NCBI RefSeq assembly: GCF_004151105.1
Contig: NZ_PHRF01000005.1
Span: 362,827-426,826 of the forward strand
DNA length: 64,000 nucleotides
Direction of reading: 5' to 3'
Source: Streptomyces sp. L-9-10
GTDB lineage: Bacteria; Actinomycetota; Actinomycetes; Streptomycetales; Streptomycetaceae
A program made the translations under genes and the position numbers. Of the stretch, positions 50,963 through 59,992 are shown one piece after another. Position 1 is the first letter of the stretch, and each line of letters opens with the position of its first letter. The notes beneath the pieces were generated by a model. That model ran no database searches and was not told where the DNA came from. It was given only the letters and a program-made list of their open reading frames with translations.

Positions 50963-51748
50963 TCAGCCGTCGGCGCGCATCGTGGCGTAGAGGGTCGGGT
51001 CGTGGGCGCAGATGATGGCCAGGCCGGGGTCCGCGCGCTGACGCAGCTCCGCGAGGCGGGCGTGGTTGTCCCGGACCCTTCTCAGGTCGAACGCGACCAG
51101 GTTTTCCATGCCGCGCAGGGCCGCGGGTACGCGGGAGCGGCCGTCGACGGTGCCGGGGTGGTAGAAGGCGTCGCCCGCGTGGAGGATCCAGCGGGTGCCG
51201 GTGTCGACCGCGAAGCAGGCGTGTCCGCGGGTGTGGCCGGGAAGGGAGATCAGGACGATACCGGGGGCGATGTCCACGAGTTCTTCGGCCGCGGGGAAGC
51301 CTTGCCATGGTTCGCCGCACGGGCTGTGCTCGACGATCTTCGGCTGGTGCGCCCATTGGGCCGAGCGGTAGCGGATCCTCTCGCGCCGCGACGGCGAGAT
51401 CATCGACCCGAGTTTTTCGGCCGCCGTGACGTGGACGGTGGCGTGCGGGAAGTCCGACAGGCCGCCGATGTGGTCGGCGTCGAAGTGCGTGATGAGGATG
51501 TCGCGTACGTCTTCCCGGCGGAAGCCGAGTCCCTCGACCTGGCGGGCGGCGGTTTCCTCCGGGGCGAACGCGGGTCTGACGATGTGGCGGGCCGGGCCGA
51601 CCCGGCGTGCTGGTTCGGCGATGTCGTCGAGTCCGTAGCCGGTGTCCACGAGAACGAGGCCGGTGCCGGTCTCGATGAGCAGCACGTGGCAGACCAGGTG
51701 GGTGGAGAGGTACCGCATGGTTCCGCAGTTGAGGTGGTGGACCTTCAC
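50963..51748 (-). CDS. Metallo-beta-lactamase-fold hydrolase
   Basis: 261 residues from a GTG that overlaps the stop of the upstream gene (GTGA). Zinc-binding motif [10 protein letters not shown] (H-x-D-x-D-H), further ligands in [13 protein letters not shown] and [11 protein letters not shown], and CAHDP near the end. [33 protein letters not shown] is the beginning of the AHL-lactonase-like branch. It may open lactones or cleave thioesters; substrate not readable. Co-transcribed and coupled with the NTF2-like gene upstream and divergent from a TetR gene beyond it. Confidence 0.88.
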   Translation of the reverse strand: MKVHHLNCGTMRYLSTHLVCHVLLIETGTGLVLVDTGYGLDDIAEPARRVGPARHIVRPAFAPEETAARQVEGLGFRREDVRDILITHFDADHIGGLSDFPHATVHVTAAEKLGSMISPSRRERIRYRSAQWAHQPKIVEHSPCGEPWQGFPAAEELVDIAPGIVLISLPGHTRGHACFAVDTGTRWILHAGDAFYHPGTVDGRSRVPAALRGMENLVAFDLRRVRDNHARLAELRQRADPGLAIICAHDPTLYATMRADG

Positions 51749-52332
51749 GGGCGGGGTTCCTTGGGGGTGGGGGGCCGCGGGCCGGCTCGGTCGGCGAGGG
51801 CGGGAGGCGTGGTGTCGACGAGAGAGGGGTGGGGCTCGCCGCCGGACATCTTCAGAAGGCCCTTGAGGCAGCGCGCGGCCAGAATCCAGTTCCTGGGGTT
51901 CTTCATGTTCAGGCCGCCGATGAGCTGCCGGAGCATGGTGAGGGTGTCGAAGTAGACGCGCTCGCAGACCAGTTGTTCGTGTTCGTCGAAGATGAAGTAC
52001 GCCGTCATACGCACCCGGAAGCGGCTGCCCGTGGGCGGAATGGCGCCGAGGGGGCCACGGTGGGTGCCGAGCAGCCAGAACTCGGCGATCACGGCGTCGT
52101 CGCTGTGGCGCAGGGCGATGATCTCGTGATCCTGGTCGGGGAAGGCGACGCGGGTGTCGTGGTAGTAACCGCGGACGGCACGGTCGCCGTCATGAACGGT
52201 CATCGTGGAGATCAGCTCGTAGTGGGGGTGCGGGAACGTCGACAGGACGTCGTCCCACTCCTGGCGGACCTCGTCGTGAAAGTGATCGAGGACGAGCTTC
52301 TGACGCGCCGCGCGCACTTCTTCGGTGATCAT
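51745..52332 (-). CDS. NTF2-fold (ketosteroid-isomerase-like) protein
   Basis: 195 residues, ATG at 52332. It has [127 protein letters not shown], the fold and motifs of SnoaL-type polyketide-cyclase and ester-cyclase proteins. A Pro-rich tail overlaps the following lactonase-like gene by four bases. Together the two may act on one lactone or ring-forming substrate. Divergent from a TetR gene with a palindromic promoter. Confidence 0.85.
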   Translation of the reverse strand: MITEEVRAARQKLVLDHFHDEVRQEWDDVLSTFPHPHYELISTMTVHDGDRAVRGYYHDTRVAFPDQDHEIIALRHSDDAVIAEFWLLGTHRGPLGAIPPTGSRFRVRMTAYFIFDEHEQLVCERVYFDTLTMLRQLIGGLNMKNPRNWILAARCLKGLLKMSGGEPHPSLVDTTPPALADRAGPRPPTPKEPRP

Positions 52333-52473
52333 GATCGTTCCGGCTTCTGCTCGGCCATGCTGTGGGGGTGGGGGAAGGAGCCGCGGGTCGGTTCGGGACC
52401 GGTCGCCGGAGGGCGTGTAATGGTCTCAACTGACGTGCGGTGCAAGTCTTTTCGTTCGGGACCGTGACGCTAG

Positions 52474-52488
52474 ACTTGCGCCGCAAGT
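52474..52488. promoter_or_regulatory. TetR operator in the divergent promoter
   Basis: ACTTGCG-C-CGCAAGT, a 15-base inverted repeat, lies between the TetR gene (52551) and the NTF2/lactonase pair. Extra half-sites occur nearby (GCAAGTC at 52442-52448 and TCAAGTG). Fits repression of both units by the TetR protein. Confidence 0.65.
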
Positions 52489-52550
52489 GATGTCAAGTGC
52501 ATGGCGAGATCGTGTGGTCGGAAGCCGCCGCGAGCGAGGGAGGACAACGC

Positions 52551-53315
52551 ATGACGGTTCGAGGCACCGGCAGGGGCAGGCGACTCGGTCTGACGCGGGA
52601 GAAGGTGATCGCCGCGGCCGTGACGATGATCGACCGTGACGGACCCGACTCCTTCTCCCTCAGGAAGCTGGCCGCCGAACTCGACATCGAGAACATGTCG
52701 CTCTACAGCCATGTGCCCAACAAGGACGCCTTGCTGGACGGTGTGGCCGAGGTACTGCTCGCCCGGATCGAGTTCCCCCGCACCGACAGCGACCCCGACA
52801 CCGGCAGCGGCAGTGACAACGGCACCTGGCAGGACCGTATCCGGGCACATGCCACCGCGTTCCGCGCCGCAGCCAAGCGCCACCCCAAGGCATTCCCCCT
52901 GGTACTCACCAGGCCGACCCAGTCGCCCGCGGCCCTCGAAGCCATCGGTTCAACACTGGCCACCATCACCGAACTCGGCCTCTCGCCCGAGGAGATGGTC
53001 CACGTACTGCGCAGCTACACCGCCTTCATCGTCGGCACGCTCATGCGCGAGCTGGGCTACGCCCTCCACCTGGGCACCACGGACCCGGACGAGATCCAGC
53101 AGCGCGTCGACGCCATCACGAGCACGGGCGCCCCTCTCCTCGCCGACGTCGCGCCCTACCTCGCCACGAGCGATCACGACGCCGAGTTCCACTACGGGCT
53201 GGAGCTTCTGATCGCCGGACTGGCGGCGCGGACCGGAGTGCCCTACGACGGCGGCCCTCCGAACCCCCGGCCGCAGACCGGCCTCGGCGGAGACCGCGCC
53301 GAGCCCGCGTCCTGA
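52551..53315 (+). CDS. TetR-family regulator (TetR_C type)
   Basis: 254 residues from the ATG at 52551 (MTVRGTGRGRRLGLTREKVIAAAVTMIDRDGPDSFSLRKLAAELDIENMSLYSHVPNKDALLDGVAEVLL), with GGGAGGA upstream. The long C-terminal domain resembles that of the tetracycline-repressor branch: MVHVLRSYTAFIVGTLMRELGYAL. An Asp/Ser/Gly-rich loop (about residues 83-93) joins the halves. It probably represses itself and the divergent NTF2/lactonase operon through the ACTTGCG palindrome. Ligand unknown. Confidence 0.9.
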   Translation: MTVRGTGRGRRLGLTREKVIAAAVTMIDRDGPDSFSLRKLAAELDIENMSLYSHVPNKDALLDGVAEVLLARIEFPRTDSDPDTGSGSDNGTWQDRIRAHATAFRAAAKRHPKAFPLVLTRPTQSPAALEAIGSTLATITELGLSPEEMVHVLRSYTAFIVGTLMRELGYALHLGTTDPDEIQQRVDAITSTGAPLLADVAPYLATSDHDAEFHYGLELLIAGLAARTGVPYDGGPPNPRPQTGLGGDRAEPAS

Positions 53316-53407
53316 CGGAATCGCCCGACGGCAGGTCACGCGATGCGCATTGTCCTGCGGGTCAGGCACCTGTCACCACGGCACCGAACCTGCCACCCCG
53401 GCGCCGA

Positions 53408-53926
53408 TCAGGGGCGGTTCACATCGACACACGGGCCGGAGAGATCCTCAAGGCTTCGACGGTACGTCAGACCTGGCCGGCCTGAGAGTCGTGTCTCGCC
53501 GGTGACGGTGAACCCCGTACGTGCCAGCACAGCTCGGGACGCCGCGTTGTCGAGGGTGGTGGCGGCCCGCAGGGCGGTCAACCCGTACCTGTCGGCGGCA
53601 AGGCCGCACACCTCCCGCACGGCCGAGGTGGCCAGCCCCCGACCCGCGGCCCGCTCCGCGATCCGATACCCGAGATCGGCAGCACCATCCGCCACGTCCA
53701 CCAGGTTGACCCGCCCCAGCACTTCGCCCGCAGCGCCGATCAGCAGGTGGAAATAGCAGACCCCGGCCTCCTGCTCGGCGAGCAGGTCACGGTGTCGCTC
53801 GTCGAACCGGGTGAAGTACTCCTCGCCCCGATCAGGAATGGACGCTGCGAAGTAGGCCCGATTCTCCCGTTCGAAGGCGAGGAGCGCCGGGGCATGATCC
53901 GGACGAAGCAGCTGCGGCTCAGGCAC
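53408..53926 (-). CDS. GNAT-family N-acetyltransferase
   Basis: 172 residues from the GTG at 53926 (VPEPQLLRPDHAPALLAFERENRAYFAASIPDRG). No Shine-Dalgarno site is seen, but TATACA lies a few bases upstream, so the message may be leaderless; the longer frame contains a Gly/Arg repeat and was rejected. Acetyl-CoA-binding region: DLGYRIAERAAGRGLATSAVREVCGLAADRYGLTALRAATTLDNAASRAVLARTGFTVTGE. This is the ribosomal-protein-alanine acetyltransferase-like (RimJ) branch. Substrate could be a protein N-terminus or small amine. Confidence 0.83.
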   Translation of the reverse strand: MPEPQLLRPDHAPALLAFERENRAYFAASIPDRGEEYFTRFDERHRDLLAEQEAGVCYFHLLIGAAGEVLGRVNLVDVADGAADLGYRIAERAAGRGLATSAVREVCGLAADRYGLTALRAATTLDNAASRAVLARTGFTVTGETRLSGRPGLTYRRSLEDLSGPCVDVNRP

Positions 53927-54112
53927 GGGGGGACTGTATAGACCCCGCCGTCCGCCCGCCACACGATTACGACGAAGCACCGGCCCTGGCGATGAACCCT
54001 CGGGGCTGATGAGGACGCGGAAGAGTTGCCGACCACCCGTCCGACCACCCGTCCGCCCGGTCGGATTCACGGACGACGGCGACACCCTGAGCAGCCGTCG
54101 TCGTGGCCTCGC

Positions 54113-54685
54113 TCAGACGGCCGTTTCGTCGGTTTCGAGGACGGCTTCGATGTCCACCACGACGTCGACCATGGCGCTGACGACCACTCCGCCCCGGTCG
54201 ACCACGTCGTTCCAGCTCACACTGAAGTCATGGCGATTGATGCGGGTGGTTGCGAGGAAACCGGCGCGGCGCCTCGGGCCGAGGTCGCGGCCGCCCTCCC
54301 ACCACGGGGTGTCCCACTGTCCCAAGTAGGTGACGTCGAAGGTTACGGAACGCGTCACCCCGCGTACGGTGAGATCTCCGGTGATCTCGAACTCGGTCGC
54401 GCTCACCTGACGCATGCGCGACCCGGCGAATGTCCATGTCGGGTGGTGCTCGACATCGAAGAAGTCGGCACTGCGCAGGTGGGCGTCGCGCTCGGGCTGG
54501 CCGGTGTACACCTGGGTCGCGTCGATCGTTGCCTCGACGCGGGCCTTCTCCGGCTCGTCGGGATCGACCTCCAGCAAGCCGTGTACGTTTTTGAGCTGCC
54601 CGCGCACGTAGGTGATCATCATGTGCCTGGCGCGGAACTCCGCACCGGTATGGCTGGGCTCGAAGAACCATGTGGTCGTGGCCAT
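54113..54685 (-). CDS. YceI-family lipid-binding protein
   Basis: 190 residues from the ATG at 54685 (MATTTWFFEPSHTGAEFRARHMMITYVRGQLKNVHGLLEVDPDEPEKARVEATIDATQVYTGQPERDAHLRSADFFDVEHHPTWTFAG). The YceI lipocalin-like barrel is obvious, with FEITGDLTVRGVTRSVTFDVTYLG and the closing FSVSWNDVVDRGGVVVSAMVDVVVDIEAV. No signal peptide, so cytoplasmic, unlike E. coli YceI. The family binds polyisoprenoids and is often stress-induced. Single gene ahead of a methyltransferase-containing stretch on the same strand. Confidence 0.92.
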   Translation of the reverse strand: MATTTWFFEPSHTGAEFRARHMMITYVRGQLKNVHGLLEVDPDEPEKARVEATIDATQVYTGQPERDAHLRSADFFDVEHHPTWTFAGSRMRQVSATEFEITGDLTVRGVTRSVTFDVTYLGQWDTPWWEGGRDLGPRRRAGFLATTRINRHDFSVSWNDVVDRGGVVVSAMVDVVVDIEAVLETDETAV

Positions 54686-54713
54686 GGCGGCTCCCTGGCA
54701 CTGTCGGCCCCCT

Positions 54714-55472
54714 TCAGTCAGGATAGGACGACAGGGGGCCACCGGCCTCCGGACGTCGCGCGACGACGACGAACTCCCGGCCCGGTCGGTCGGGCGCGTC
54801 GCGAACGTCCTCCACCACATAGCCGTGAGCGGTCAGGTCCCTTTCCACTTCCCGCCGCTCACGGAAGCGCAGCATCGAATCCGACGTCAGCACCTGGCCG
54901 TCCTCGGCGAACACGTACGTCCCCCGGAATGTCACCAGCGGCCGGCGCACCTCGATCAGCTGGATCCAGCTCTCGACGGCGCCGAATCCTGGAATCTCCG
55001 TCACTCGGTAAGAGCTCTCGCTGTTCCACTCCTCCCAGGCACGTCGCGCCGGATCCCGGGTCTCGAACACCAGGTGCCCGCCAGGCCGCAGTGCGTCGTA
55101 GGCTCCCCGCAGCGTCTTCCGCCAGGTCCGCGGATCAACGATGGCCTGGGCTACGTTCGCCGTCATCGTCGCGAGGTCAACCCGCAGAGAAGGAAGGGCT
55201 GTCGCATCACCGCAGATCCAACGGGCCCGCTCGCTGCCTGATTTGGCCCGCGCGACATCGATGGACGCCCGGGCGGGATCGACGCCGACGACCTCGATCC
55301 CGCGACCGGCCAGGAGGAGGGCGAACACCCCTGTCCCGCAACCGATGTCCAGCACTCGGCTTGCCCCGAACTCGTCCGCGATCCGCACGTATGCGTCGAG
55401 ATCACCGCGGTCGGGGTCGAGCGGGTCATAGATCGCGGCGAGCCGTGGATGCCCGAAGCACTCGTCAGCCAT
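54714..55472 (-). CDS. Class I SAM-dependent methyltransferase
   Basis: 252 residues from the ATG at 55472 (MADECFGHPRLAAIYDPLDPDRGDLDAYVRIADEFGASRVLDIGCGTGVFALLLAGRGIEVVGVDPARASIDVARAK). SAM-binding motif I LDIGCGTG, motif II with the acidic VVGVDPA, and the acceptor-side DLATMTANVAQAIVD and LRPGGHLVFETRDPARRAWEEW. Typical small-molecule methyltransferase of Streptomyces with no defined substrate. The ribosome site is weak. It ends 28 bases before the YceI gene, so the two may share a transcript. Confidence 0.9.
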   Translation of the reverse strand: MADECFGHPRLAAIYDPLDPDRGDLDAYVRIADEFGASRVLDIGCGTGVFALLLAGRGIEVVGVDPARASIDVARAKSGSERARWICGDATALPSLRVDLATMTANVAQAIVDPRTWRKTLRGAYDALRPGGHLVFETRDPARRAWEEWNSESSYRVTEIPGFGAVESWIQLIEVRRPLVTFRGTYVFAEDGQVLTSDSMLRFRERREVERDLTAHGYVVEDVRDAPDRPGREFVVVARRPEAGGPLSSYPD

Positions 55473-55683
55473 GCCGCCGAACGTATGCGGAGCCGGTCCT
55501 GGATGACCAGTGAGTTTCGGCGTGCCGCCGCCACGGGCGCACCCCGCCGCAGAGCCCTGTACGACGCCGACCGGGGCCCGAGGGGGACACCGCTGCCTGG
55601 GCGCGGACGTCCGCCGGGTGACGGCGGCCGGCGGGTGGGCCGTCGTCACCCGGCGGGTTGTCCGTCACCGGTACAGGTTCCGG

Positions 55684-56448
55684 CTACTGGCTCAGCCGGG
55701 CGTCGGCGTAGGCGGCCATCGCGTCGCGCTGGTACTCGGCCAGGCCTGGTGTGACCCGCTCGTAGGTCACCGTGAACCGCTCGTCGTCGACATACATCTG
55801 GCCGAGGTTGCGATAGGCCGCCGCGTCGGGGGTCCAGAAGTTGCAGAGCCAGCGGTACTGCCGGTCGACCTCGTCCAGTACGGCTGGATCGTCCGCCGGG
55901 ACGCCGGCGACCAGGAACTCGGCCATCCGGATCATCGCCGCCGTCCCCTCCTTCTGTAGCCGCTCGGTGTCCTCCGGTGTCAGCGTCGCGGCGAACTCCT
56001 GGGCCTTGTCGTAGTTCTGCGGCCAGCGTTCGCGCGCCTCGGCGTCGTACTGCGTGGAGTCGAAGCCCTCGAACAGGTTCTCGGCACGGTTGATGGCGGC
56101 CATGGCCGGCCCTCCTTGCGTCGCTTCGAGTTCGGAGACGGTGCGCGTGACCGTCGCGATGACCGCGCCGAGCCGGTCCTGCTCGACGAGCAGCCGCTTG
56201 AGGTGACCACGCAACGCCGCGACCGGGTCGGTCTGCCGGTCGAGGACCTCGGCGATCTGAGGCAGCCCGAGGTCGAGCCTGCGCAGGATCAGGATCTGCT
56301 GCAGCCGCAGCAGTTGGTCCACCTCGTAGTAGCGGTAGCCGTTCGTCCCGACATGGTCGGGGGTGAGCAGGCCGATCTCGTCGTAGTGCCGCAGTGTCCG
56401 GGAGGTGACCCCGGACATCCGGGCGACTTCTGCGATCGACCAGGTCAT
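55684..56448 (-). CDS. MerR-family regulator with TipAS domain
   Basis: 254 residues, the length of TipA of Streptomyces. Start at the ATG at 56448 (MTWSIAEVARMSGVTSRTLRHYDEIGLLTPDHVGTNGYRYYEVDQLLRLQQILILRRLDLGLPQIAEVLD), a MerR winged helix and coiled coil. The C-terminal TipAS drug-binding domain follows: YDAEARERWPQNYDKAQEFAATLTPEDTERLQKEGTAAMIRMAEFLVAGVPADDP, then YRNLGQMYVDDERFTVTYERVTPGLAEYQRDAMAAYAD. The Cys that TipA uses to trap thiopeptides (before LGEMYV) is Asn here, so covalent thiopeptide capture is unlikely. It probably senses other amphiphilic compounds. Confidence 0.9.
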   Translation of the reverse strand: MTWSIAEVARMSGVTSRTLRHYDEIGLLTPDHVGTNGYRYYEVDQLLRLQQILILRRLDLGLPQIAEVLDRQTDPVAALRGHLKRLLVEQDRLGAVIATVTRTVSELEATQGGPAMAAINRAENLFEGFDSTQYDAEARERWPQNYDKAQEFAATLTPEDTERLQKEGTAAMIRMAEFLVAGVPADDPAVLDEVDRQYRWLCNFWTPDAAAYRNLGQMYVDDERFTVTYERVTPGLAEYQRDAMAAYADARLSQ

Positions 56449-56628
56449 GGCGCGTTCCGTCCCGCTCTCGTGGCCGGTCTCTCCGGCCCGTGTCTTCGAC
56501 GGTAGAAGTTGACGTTGCGGAAAGGTCAAGCCGGTGGCGCCCAGGATCTTCCGGCAGGTGGGAACCCCGGCCCCGGTCCGGCGCCGGGTGTGTTCCGGAC
56601 CCGGCGCCTCGTGTCCGTCACCTGCGGG

Positions 56629-57498
56629 TCAGGAGATGACGCGGGCGAGGAACGCGCGGATGCGGTCGGTGATCTCCTCCAGATGGCTTTCCAGGGCGAA
56701 GTGCCCGGACTCCAGGAGGTGGATCTCCGCCTCCGGCAGGTCGCGTTGGAAGGCGTGGGCTCCGTCGGGACCGAAGATCTCGTCGTTGGCTCCCCACACG
56801 GCCAGCAGCGGCACCTGGCTGTCGCGGAAGTACTGCTGCAGCTGGGGGTAGAGAGCGGCGTTGCCCGGATAGTCGCGGAACAGCGCGAGCTGAATGGCGT
56901 CGTTGCCCGGTCGGTCGAGCAGCGACTGGTCGATGGTCCAGGTGTCCGGGCTGACGAGGCTCGGATCCGCGACCCCGTTCAGGTACTGCCAGCGGGTCAG
57001 TTCGAGCGTCAGGACACCGCGGAGAGGGGCTTCGGTCTCGGGCGTCGGGTTCTCGGCGTAGGCGAACAGCCCGTCCCAGAACGTCTTGACGAACCCGTCG
57101 GTGTAGGCGTTTCCGCTCTGCGTGATGATCGCGGTGATGCGCCCCGGAGACCGCGTGGCGAGCCGCCAGGCGACGGGCGCTCCATAGTCGTGCACGTACA
57201 CCGCGAACCGGTCGACACCGAGCTGCTCCAGCAGCCCGGCGGTCACATCGGTGAGGGAGTCGAAGGTGTAGTCGAACTCGTCGACCGTCGGCATGGCCGA
57301 CTGCCCGAATCCGATCATGTCGGGCGCGACGACGCGGTAGGTGTCGGCGAGAGCGGGAATCAGATTGCGGAACATGTGCGAGCTCGACGGGAAGCCGTGA
57401 AGCAGGACGAGTGCCGGTGCCCGCGGGTCTCCGGCCTCCCGGTAGAAGACATCCATGCCGTTGACGGTGGCGGTGCGGTGATGCACAACGCTGTTCAT
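56629..57498 (-). CDS. Alpha/beta hydrolase (haloalkane-dehalogenase/epoxide-hydrolase-like)
   Basis: 289 residues, GGAGG before the ATG. Motifs: LVLLHGFPSSSHMFRNLIPALAD (oxyanion loop), VAPDMIGFGQSAMP, FAVYVHDYGAPVAWRLATRSP with the nucleophile position filled by Asp (HDYG), and LLESGHFALESHLEEI with the catalytic His. A cap domain lies between (FWDGLFAYAENPTPETEAPLRG). Asp as nucleophile points to dehalogenase or epoxide-hydrolase chemistry rather than esterase. Upstream is a GGTCCG-repeat tract and then the MOSC fusion gene on the same strand. Confidence 0.88.
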   Translation of the reverse strand: MNSVVHHRTATVNGMDVFYREAGDPRAPALVLLHGFPSSSHMFRNLIPALADTYRVVAPDMIGFGQSAMPTVDEFDYTFDSLTDVTAGLLEQLGVDRFAVYVHDYGAPVAWRLATRSPGRITAIITQSGNAYTDGFVKTFWDGLFAYAENPTPETEAPLRGVLTLELTRWQYLNGVADPSLVSPDTWTIDQSLLDRPGNDAIQLALFRDYPGNAALYPQLQQYFRDSQVPLLAVWGANDEIFGPDGAHAFQRDLPEAEIHLLESGHFALESHLEEITDRIRAFLARVIS

Positions 57499-57540
57499 TC
57501 CAACCTCCAGTATTGCTGTGAACGGTTCGTGGCTGTTCGC

Positions 57541-57609
57541 GGTCCGGTGATCCGGCGGTCCGGTCCGACTCGGTCCGACCGACTCGGTCCGACTTGGTCC
57601 GGGGGTCCG
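57541..57609. repeat. GGTCCG-rich direct repeats
   Basis: GGTCCG occurs seven times in 69 bases, several as GGTCCGACT, between the alpha/beta hydrolase start and the end of the MOSC fusion gene. Spacing is irregular (5, 10 and 14 bases are among the intervals). Could be a slippage-derived repeat or a protein-binding cluster. Confidence 0.6.
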
Positions 57610-57620
57610 GTCCCGTCACC

Positions 57621-59381
57621 TCACAGGTCGAGAAGCACATCGGTGGTGGGGATGCTGCAGCACGGCAGCACGTCACCCGACTCGGGATCCTCCAGGGGTT
57701 GCGTCGTGTACTGGACCTGGCCGGTGAGCAGGGGAGTGGTGCAGGTGTGGCACACCCCGGTACGGCAGGACCAGCGCGTCGGGATGTCGCATCCCTCCGC
57801 CAGCTCCAGCAGCGTCGCGTACTGGTCCGACCAGTGGGTGGACAGTCCGCTGCGGGCGAAGGTGACGGAGGGGCCTGTGCCTTGGGGGCCGGGCGGCTGG
57901 TGGGGACGTCCGGTCCCTGGAGAGGTGACGCCGGGGTTGATGGCGGCCGGCGCTCCGAAGACTTCGGTGTGGATGTTCGAGCCGCTCAGCCCCGCCAGCT
58001 GGAGAGCGGAGGTCACATCCGACATGAAGCCCGTGGGACCGCACAGGTAGGCGTGCGCGTCGGTGGGCACGCCCAGTTCCCGGACGGCTCCGCTGGTCAT
58101 GCGTCCGTGAATCACACACGGCCCCCCGGTGGCCTCGGGATCCGGGACGGTGTGTTCCGGGACCGTGTCATCCGGGGCGGTGTAGTAGATGAAGGAACGG
58201 GCGTGGGGCAGCCGCGTGACCAGTTGCCGGGCTTCTTCCGCGAAGGCGTGCTGTCCGGGGTCGCGCGCGGTGTGCACCCACCACACGGCACGGGAGCTGT
58301 GCTCGCGGGCCAGTTGGTGCAGCATCGCCAGAACGGGGGTGACGCCGATGCCCGCCGAGAACAGCGCCACGGGCGTGCGTTCATCGGCCAGCACGAACGC
58401 CCCGCGTGGGGCGGCCGCTTCGATGACGTCGCCTCTGTTCAGATGAGTGTGGAGGTAGGTGCTCGCCGCGCCGCGTTCCTCGCGTTTGACGCTGATCCGG
58501 TACTCGGTGGCATCGGGAGCGGAGGACAGCGAATACGAACGCACCAGAGCGGGTTGGCCCTCTCTCGGGATCCGCAGGCTCAGATACTGGCCGGGCATGG
58601 CGGTGGGCAGCGGCTGGGAGTCCGCGGACCGCAGGTAGAACGAGGAGACCACCGGGGTCTCGTGGACGACCTGGCTCACGCGCAGCCGCTTGAAGCCCTT
58701 CCATCCCGGTGCGACGGGCGCGGGGCCGGGCGGCTGGTCGAGCCGGCGGCTCATGTCCCGGAAGGACTGCTGCCATCCGGGGCTGAGCGCCTCGATGTTC
58801 AGGGCGGCACGCAGCTTGGCCGGATCGGCCCCCGGGAGGTAGAGAAGGGCATCGGTGTCGGCGACGGTGAGCGCTCCCTTGCCGGTGCGGGTCCTGGTGA
58901 TCCGGTCTCCCGCCCGGACCTGGCCCTCGGTGATGACGCGGAGGTAGAAGCCGGGGCGGTGGTGGGCGACCAGCAGGGAGGCCATGCGCGGTTCGTTGAG
59001 CCGCATGCCGACCCGGTAACACGTGACACGTGGCTGGGTGACCTCGAATTCGGCTTCGCCGATGAGGTATCGGTCGCCGATGCACACCTCGTCGTCCGCG
59101 AGTCCGTCGACGGTGAAGTTCTCCCCGAACTGGCCGAAGTCGAGATCGTCACGCTCAAGAACCTTGCGCCAGTACGCGTAGGACTGCGTCTGGTAGACGA
59201 GGACGGCCCTCTGCTCCCCGCCGTGGCCCTGAAGGTCTCCCTGGCCGTCTCCGTCGATATTGAGGCGGCGCACCATCCGAGGGCCGCCGGCGGGATACTT
59301 CCACGCTCCCGTGTGTACCGTTCTGCCCTGCCAGGGCACGTCCGTCGGCAGTCCCACGTTGACTGACAGCAGGGTCGCCAT
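57621..59381 (-). CDS. MOSC domain fused to a ferredoxin-reductase-type flavoprotein with 2Fe-2S domain
   Basis: 586 residues from the ATG at 59381, with GGGAGGA upstream. Residues 1-225 form a YiiM-like MOSC domain (LNIDGDGQGDLQGHGGEQRAVLVYQTQSYAYW, FGENFTVDG, and TQPRVTCYRVGMRL with the conserved Cys), expected to bind a molybdenum cofactor. Residues about 230-460 are an FAD/NAD reductase (LVRSYSLSSAPD, LFSAGIGVTPVLAMLHQL, AYLCGPTGFMSDV). The last 80 residues are a plant-type ferredoxin with Cys ligands in SCRTGVCHTC and a final Cys in LPCCSIP. Such a one-chain electron path from NAD(P)H to molybdenum may reduce N-hydroxylated or sulfoxide compounds. Confidence 0.9.
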   Translation of the reverse strand: MATLLSVNVGLPTDVPWQGRTVHTGAWKYPAGGPRMVRRLNIDGDGQGDLQGHGGEQRAVLVYQTQSYAYWRKVLERDDLDFGQFGENFTVDGLADDEVCIGDRYLIGEAEFEVTQPRVTCYRVGMRLNEPRMASLLVAHHRPGFYLRVITEGQVRAGDRITRTRTGKGALTVADTDALLYLPGADPAKLRAALNIEALSPGWQQSFRDMSRRLDQPPGPAPVAPGWKGFKRLRVSQVVHETPVVSSFYLRSADSQPLPTAMPGQYLSLRIPREGQPALVRSYSLSSAPDATEYRISVKREERGAASTYLHTHLNRGDVIEAAAPRGAFVLADERTPVALFSAGIGVTPVLAMLHQLAREHSSRAVWWVHTARDPGQHAFAEEARQLVTRLPHARSFIYYTAPDDTVPEHTVPDPEATGGPCVIHGRMTSGAVRELGVPTDAHAYLCGPTGFMSDVTSALQLAGLSGSNIHTEVFGAPAAINPGVTSPGTGRPHQPPGPQGTGPSVTFARSGLSTHWSDQYATLLELAEGCDIPTRWSCRTGVCHTCTTPLLTGQVQYTTQPLEDPESGDVLPCCSIPTTDVLLDL

Positions 59382-59682
59382 GTCATCCTCCCAGCGCGGT
59401 GCCGCCGCACGGTGAAGCTGGTCGCCTGATGTTGCTCGAATCGATCGGGCGTCTTGGCGCGACCGGATGTGTTGGCCCGAGTTGACCGGACGTCTCGGCC
59501 GAGAGGGGGCCGCCGTCCACCAGATCATCAAGTTTAGTGGTCCGGTGTATCAGCGCCCGGCTTCGCAGCCGAACCGTGGATGCCTGGGAACCTTGGATGT
59601 CCCGGGCTCCGTGCGTCGCGCCGTCCGGGGCTGTCCTTCGCCACGAGAGGCAAAGAGACTCACCGAAAGGTACAAAGGTTAT

Positions 59683-59859
59683 GTGAGCAAGAATCCCGAA
59701 ACCCCTCGCAGCATGGAGGAGTGGGCCGACCGGATCCGGACGGTCTCGTCGGCGGACGACCCCCAGGCCGCCCGTAAGCTGGCGGGCGACATCTACCGTG
59801 CCGCGCAGCAGGACCTCGATACCGAGCGCGCCCGCGCTGAGCTCGAACGCGAGGAATAG
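59683..59859 (+). CDS. Small acidic helical protein (58 aa)
   Basis: 58 residues from a GTG preceded by AAAGGT. KNPETPRSMEEWADRIRTVS, ADDPQAARKLAGDIYRAAQQ and DLDTERARAELEREE give three predicted helices with many charged residues. No family recognised. The composition and codon use look coding, and the ORF lies alone between two divergent and convergent units. It could be a small regulator or structural protein; function unknown. Confidence 0.55.
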   Translation: MSKNPETPRSMEEWADRIRTVSSADDPQAARKLAGDIYRAAQQDLDTERARAELEREE

Positions 59860-59992
59860 CCCGTCCTCCTTCGGCACCGGCGATCCCGCCGTGGCCCGGG
59901 GCGCGGGTACGTCCTGGCTCCGCGCACTGCCACGCCGGCCCGGGGCTCCGGCGAGGGCCCCGACCCCGCCGGGGACGACAGGACCCGGCCGC

